In this document: positions 59,565 through 64,000 of the stretch, one piece after another | Layout of the letters: each line of letters begins with the position of its first letter | How positions within the stretch are numbered: the first letter of the stretch is position 1 | NCBI GenBank assembly: GCA_021521415.1 | Contig: JAIQDT010001657.1 | Span: forward strand, 469,415 to 533,414 | Reading direction: 5' to 3' | Source: Bidens hawaiensis | Lineage: Eukaryota; Streptophyta; Magnoliopsida; Asterales; Asteraceae | Length of the DNA stretch: 64,000 bases | Program-made: the position numbers and the translations under genes | Notes under the pieces: model-generated | Database searches by the model: none | Seen by the model: only the letters and a program-made list of their open reading frames with translations | What the model was told of the DNA's origin: nothing

Positions 59565-60010
59565 ATTTATTAAATCATGAAAACGTTAACTATATTGTTT
59601 AGAATAACCTAATAGATAATTGTTGGGATGGAGATTGGGCCATTAAGTCACCCTTTTTCTTTATAAATAAGGTATTACCGACGATCATTACAGAATACAA
59701 AAGAATTTTTTCAATGACAATTAATGAAACCCCAGATGTCACCATCTTTTGTTCGTCTTACGATTTGGGTTTTTAGTTTGGTTTCTTGAAGTCGTACTAC
59801 AAAATTGTAGTTTACTGAATTTGGAGTGCAACTTCAACAAAGCAAACTAAGAACGCAAACCATAAGATAGACTAATGAAAGATGGTGAGTCATCGATAAT
59901 ATCTGATTTATAAAGGACAATGTTGACCTAATGACCCAATCTCTAGCCCAACATATATTTAAAAGGTTATTCTAAACAACATAGTAAACGTTTTCATTAT
60001 TCAATAAATA
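59565..60010. repeat. Near-perfect long hairpin (foldback element)
   Basis: The left arm 59565-59780 and right arm 59810-60010 are inverted copies along most of their length. Pairs include GAAAACGTTAACTATATTGT with ACAACATAGTAAACGTTTTC, CTTTATAAATAAGGTATTA with TAATATCTGATTTATAAAG, and GTTTGGTTTCTTGAAGT with ACTTCAACAAAGCAAAC. The loop is about 30 bp around 59795. A partial extra copy of one arm motif lies at 59500-59530. Confidence 0.7.
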
Positions 60011-60130
60011 AGTTTGGTAGAACTGCAACTAATTTGTTAAATTGATGGTTCGATCGAACAGTAACTGGATTAAAAGATCTAACCATTGTGTGTGTGTATT
60101 TGTTTGTATCAGCCGCCTCACGAATGTGAA
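60011..60130 (-). pseudogene. RPS27: Duplicated 5' fragment of the eS27 gene
   Basis: GTTTGGTAGAACTGCAAC..., then the ATG-donor segment GATCTAACCATT, then CAGCCGCCTCA match 49160-49290: the start of exon 2, intron 1, exon 1 (ATG only) and the 5' UTR. The rest of eS27 is missing; the foldback lies at the breakpoint. Confidence 0.7.
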
Positions 60131-60150
60131 TTTATCTAATTATATATATA

Positions 60151-60755
60151 TCTATAATATATATAAACGAAAATAAAAAAAATCATATGTGTCGCGATGT
60201 GGTCGCTTTCCATTTTTTTGGAGTCACCAGATTTGCTTGATTTTTAAATGAAGACTTCTCATGCATTTGACCTGAATTAGTGGGTATGAGTCTTACAAAA
60301 CCCAGATATTCCTTAAACGGGTTATAACATCTCATTAAATAAAAAATTATTCTCACCAAATTATTGATGTAAAAATCCTATAAAATATTATATATTAAAA
60401 ATTAATATTTTATTTATTTTAATTAAGATATTTATTATTTAAATTAGAAAACCAATTTTATAGTAAAAAAAGAGTCTTAGGTCTCATCAAACCATATATT
60501 ATTAACTTTCATAAATATTATTTATAATTAAAAAAATCAATTTTATAGTAAAAAAAATAAACGGGTCTTGGGTCTCATCAAAACCATATAGCTTTTAAAC
60601 CTGGTTATAACATCTCATTTATTTGTGAAACAATTTATCATCAAACCATAAGTACATTATTAACTTTCATACAATAAAAAAATATAAATTCAAAAAAAAT
60701 ATATATTAGAACAAACAATATAAAACAACCCCGTAATACGGGGGATAAAAACTAG
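60151..60755 (+). mobile_element. Non-autonomous Helitron
   Basis: It starts TCTATAATATATATAAACG after A and ends with the hairpin CCCCGTAATACGGGG, then GATAAAAACTAG before T. It is about 605 bp, AT-rich and without coding. The (GGGT)CTTGGGTCTCATCAAA segment occurs twice inside. Confidence 0.65.

Positions 60756-60756
<1 letters not shown>

Positions 60757-60796
<40 letters not shown>
60757..60796. repeat. (TA)n microsatellite
   Basis: About 18 TA units directly follow the Helitron end. Confidence 0.85.
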
Positions 60797-60799
<3 letters not shown>

Positions 60800-60810
60800 T
60801 TGGGTTTCAA

Positions 60811-61128
60811 GTGAAAAGATCCAATACACTAATCCTTAACGTACATTAACGTACACGAATCCATTTTTTCACGAATCGATCCATGAAATCACATCCAAAC
60901 ATCTCGGAATCGTCAATACATATCCAATCAATCATTTTATCTCCGAAAAAAATAGTTTTGGATGGTTAATCGATCAATTTTTCACTTTTTTCACGAAGAC
61001 CGTTTTTTGAGCGTTTGGCTGAGCGTCTAAGGTTTCTGAGCGTTTTAGGTTTTTGCCTATGTTTTTTTCCTTTGAGCGTCTCGCGTACGTTAATGTACGT
61101 TAAGCATTAGCGTACAGTAACTACACCC
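60811..61128. mobile_element. MITE-like element with palindromic subterminal repeats
   Basis: TTAACGTACATTAACGTAC near 60837 is the exact inverse of GTACGTTAATGTACGTTAA near 61084. The element is flanked by the direct repeat TGGGTTTCAA (60801-60810, 61129-61138), a 9-10-bp target duplication that suggests a Mutator-like transposase. Confidence 0.6.
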
Positions 61129-61235
61129 TGGGTTTCAATTAGTGTGTGTGTTTGTCTTAATTGGGCTCTATTGTTTAACTAAAGGCCCATATCTCTTTTA
61201 TTACAAAAGGCCCTTTAAGTCTAATTAGTCACGGC

Positions 61236-61503
61236 TAGAGCTGGGCAAATCGGGTTTTTTTATAAACTGAAACCGGGTAGGAATTGGTTCCTAGTATTGT
61301 CAACAAAAGATAATAATGAATCAGGTAGCAACCAGTTCCGAGTATAGTTGGGGTTTTGACCAGATATTTAACGGGTTTTGACCGAGTAAAGGAGTCTGAG
61401 TACGGTTTTTCTAAGGAACCGAAACCCGATCTGTACCCGCAGGTCAGGTAGAATCGAATATGCTGTCAGGTCGGGTTCTGAACCATGTTTTTTGCCACCT
61501 CTA
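61236..61503. mobile_element. hAT-like relic
   Basis: The termini TAGAGCTGGGCAAA and TTTTGCCACCTCTA are imperfect inverted repeats. The 8-bp flanks GTCACGGC and GTTGTGGC match at five positions. The interior has GGTTCC/ACCCGA motifs and matches 49440-49713. Confidence 0.55.
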
Positions 61504-61738
61504 GTTGTGGCCACAAATATTTAGTTCAAATTCCACTATTAAAGAAAGAACAAACTTATGTACATGACAAAGGGGAATTTATTTATATTACATGGAATGT
61601 AGTATTCCAAATATATTACAATAAAAGTTCAAATATCATACAATCTTTCTTTCCATAGGCAGTTTTGATTTTATTTATGTTACATGGAATAAGCTATTCC
61701 AACTATGTTACACTGAAAATCCGGATGTCACAACTTTT

Positions 61739-63759
61739 TCACGGACAGTTATTGTTTCGGCCAGGTCCACCAAAGAAAAAGTATCTGCCCCAACCACCAT
61801 TATCAACGCTTGTCACAATATCATAACAATTTTGCTCATGGGCGGTTGATACATCCGCGGTCCTTAAAGTGTTGGATCCATCCACTGTTTCAATTTTTCT
61901 CATATAACTAGCTTTACCGAACCATTCTCCAGGGAAATGACCACTACCCATTTCGGTAGTTGTATGATACCCTCCTGAGCCTAAGTTTACAATCTCCCCA
62001 CCCCATTGTACCTCCGTCGCCCTCGTTCTTAAGTGTGTAAACAACGAGGATGGCCAATATCCTATTAGTTCTCTGTTAAATTGCATCCACCAGTCCCCAG
62101 TCCCCTTGTCCTGATATAATGGCAAAAAAAAAAATCGTTCTTTAAACTTATGCAACTTGTACATATATAAGTATTGTGAACTTATATTAAGTACCAACAA
62201 AAAAAACATCATACCTTCCATATAAGTATTGTGAATTCATATTGACTACCATCCCATTGTGAAGTAGGAGTAAGGGTAGCCCCAATTGCATACTTATTGT
62301 TGAGTTGAACAAACCCGGAGCAAAGATTGTAACATCCTGTTGTTTGATACGCGTCACTCTGTTCAAAACATTTTTCAATATTTATATCATTGTTTGTCTA
62401 ATATTCTAATATCTTATAAAATCTAAGTATACTTTTATAACTGAATTATGGCAAATATTCTATACAAATTTGCTTAAACTTACAGTCCAGTAGATGAAGA
62501 GCCTAGGGTTGTTATCCCCGTACAATCTTTGATACACCTGTTTCGAAGACGTTGCAAGAACTTGTAAGTTAAATATTGTTTTCACAGGTTCGAGTAAAAA
62601 CATACTCGATTAAAAAAGGAGCTCACCTGCCAACCGCTTCAATTGTATTAAGACCTGAATCATAAGTACCCCCCGAAATCCACGTTTGAGCCAAACTAAA
62701 TTCATTATAATCTTGAACATTTGGTTTCCAAAGATTCATTGATGCTTTTGAACCGTAATACTGCCCACCACCAGTTGATGCAAATGCATACTATAAAAAG
62801 TCCAATTAATATAATGTTATGTGACAGAAGTAACAAGTTGAGTATTAACAACAGGTTCTCTATACTATGACTTTTAGTTAATATTTTAAAGAAACTAGTA
62901 AAATCACTAGTTCACCATTACATCAGTATCTCCAAAGTAGAAACAACTACTGAGAGAAACAAGTAGCATGCGGTTTTTGTTATTTGGTTTGTTAAAATTT
63001 CCTATTTTAGTCTAAAAGTTCAAAATTTTTCTTTTCCATCTATAGGGTTTCATTTTCATCTTCATTCCAATTTCCGTCCTTGTGGTTTGTTATAATATGT
63101 TATTTCGGTCCAAAATTTGCTAACGAGATGGATGAAAGCTGCAACGAAAATGATACCTTAAGGACATAAAAAGCAATTTTTATTTTTACTAAAATAACAA
63201 GTTTGAACAAATCACAATGACCAAAACCGCACTTTACTCACATAGCTATAGTGTTTATTTGAGTATAGAGATGTACTATTCATTTTCTATACATACTTTT
63301 TAAACTTTTTATGTGTTGTAGTGAATGGAAAACGAGAAAAAAAATAATAAACAAATAATAAATAAGCATTATTTAATTTAACAAAGATTGATATAAAGAA
63401 TGAGACGTGAAAAGTGTTTATAAAATTGTTAAATTTTAGAGATAATTGTGTTTTTAACTAAATTATGAAGATAAAGATAGAGAAGCTGATTACCTCATGA
63501 TGTGTGGTTACACCGAGTTCAACATCAACGAAGCTTGATTGACCAACAGGAAAACTCTCTTCTTTCCATAATTGTTGACAGAAGTGGCTCTCAGGATGTC
63601 CTCTTTCTTTGTTCTTCTAATGGGGATAGTCCCTTTTGGGCATTTTCCATTTGAATGCCACAACTGATCGCTAATAGATGACGACGATGAACGATTCATC
63701 ACCGATGACACTTTGATGTCGTCTACGTTAACGTGGTTTGGAGGATAACTTGGCTTCAT
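61739..63759 (-). CDS. Neprosin-domain protein 2, 5' end outside the window, apparent frameshifts
   Basis: Five exons on the minus strand are visible: 63759-63494, 62794-62632 (approximate), 62537-62484, 62358-62215, 62110-61739. They correspond to exons 3-7 of paralogue 1; the signal peptide and first activation-peptide exon must lie beyond 64000. Motifs are [87 protein letters not shown] and the terminal GGPGRNNNCP. Exon 3 lacks one base near 63565 (AAGAAGAGAG), so the frame must shift to give SFPVGQSSFVDVELG. Exon 4 lacks a G where IEAGWQ is expected (~62636). Exons 5-7 are clean. Secreted glutamic peptidase family; function here not known. Confidence 0.8.
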
Positions 63760-63859
63760 CTATAATCATTCAGAGTATTATTTTATAAATCATCATAATT
63801 ATTGTAAATTTGTAATACTCATCGTAAACCAAATGAATGAATAGTGATTTTTCTCATAG

Positions 63860-63930
63860 CATTCTTCCATATTGTACGTACCAAGCAGCATTCTTCCATA
63901 TTGTACGTACCAAGCAACATTCTTCCATGC
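63860..63930. repeat. 29-bp tandem repeat, 2.5 units
   Basis: CATTCTTCCATATTGTACGT recurs at 63860 and 63889, with a partial copy at 63918. It lies in neprosin 2 upstream sequence (probable intron). Confidence 0.85.
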
Positions 63931-64000
63931 ATAAATTATTTTAATTTTCTAATCAACTTATTATTATTGTTACTTTTAAACATACTTTATATTTCTTATT

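Overview
This is plant nuclear DNA: AT-rich, with GT-AG introns, plant gene families and dense transposons. Retrotransposon-borne genes of the 'putative gypsy type transposon' (Transposase_28) kind suggest an asterid, possibly Asteraceae, but that is inference. No operons or prokaryotic signals are present.

Region 1 (1-25.9 kb) is built from two copies of one 9-kb LTR retrotransposon family and a recent duplication. The 3' exons of an HGH1-like gene (1205-2144) and a degenerate tRNA-Ala (3014) are followed by element 1 (3704-12590). The HGH1/tRNA block then repeats with a constant offset of 11,844 bp (12683-15547). That second copy still carries the empty insertion site of element 1. The join contains two scraps of LTR stitched through three 3-bp microhomologies. 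Element 2 (16602-25888) has a perfect 5-bp target duplication. Both elements lie on the minus strand and have gag but no protease, RT or RNase H. A short integrase C-terminal relic follows gag. A five-exon gene with its own TATA box runs in antisense, convergent with gag. Every gag and antisense copy here is broken, each by different lesions.

Region 2 (25.9-41.3 kb) holds two host genes that look intact. The first is a DUF616/MUCI70-like glycosyltransferase gene (28702-37469); its 5'-UTR intron is a tandem array and its last intron holds a young Ty1/copia element with identical 169-bp LTRs. The second is a complete seven-exon MOG1 (Ran-binding) gene (39530-41263).

Region 3 (41.4-64 kb) carries an XTH pseudogene interrupted in its signal-peptide exon by a hAT element, a four-exon 40S ribosomal protein eS27 gene, and two neprosin-domain genes. 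The neprosin genes sit in an approximately 11-kb tandem segmental duplication; the second is cut by the window end. Between them lie many non-autonomous DNA transposons: hAT with 8-bp target duplications, a MULE with a 9-bp duplication, Helitrons, foldback elements, a SINE-like unit and a large gypsy LTR.

Many of the lesions are single-base changes, often in G runs, so sequencing or assembly error must be excluded before calling pseudogenes. Exon boundaries were inferred by eye from reading frame and GT-AG signals. Family names rest on recognised motifs, not on database searches.
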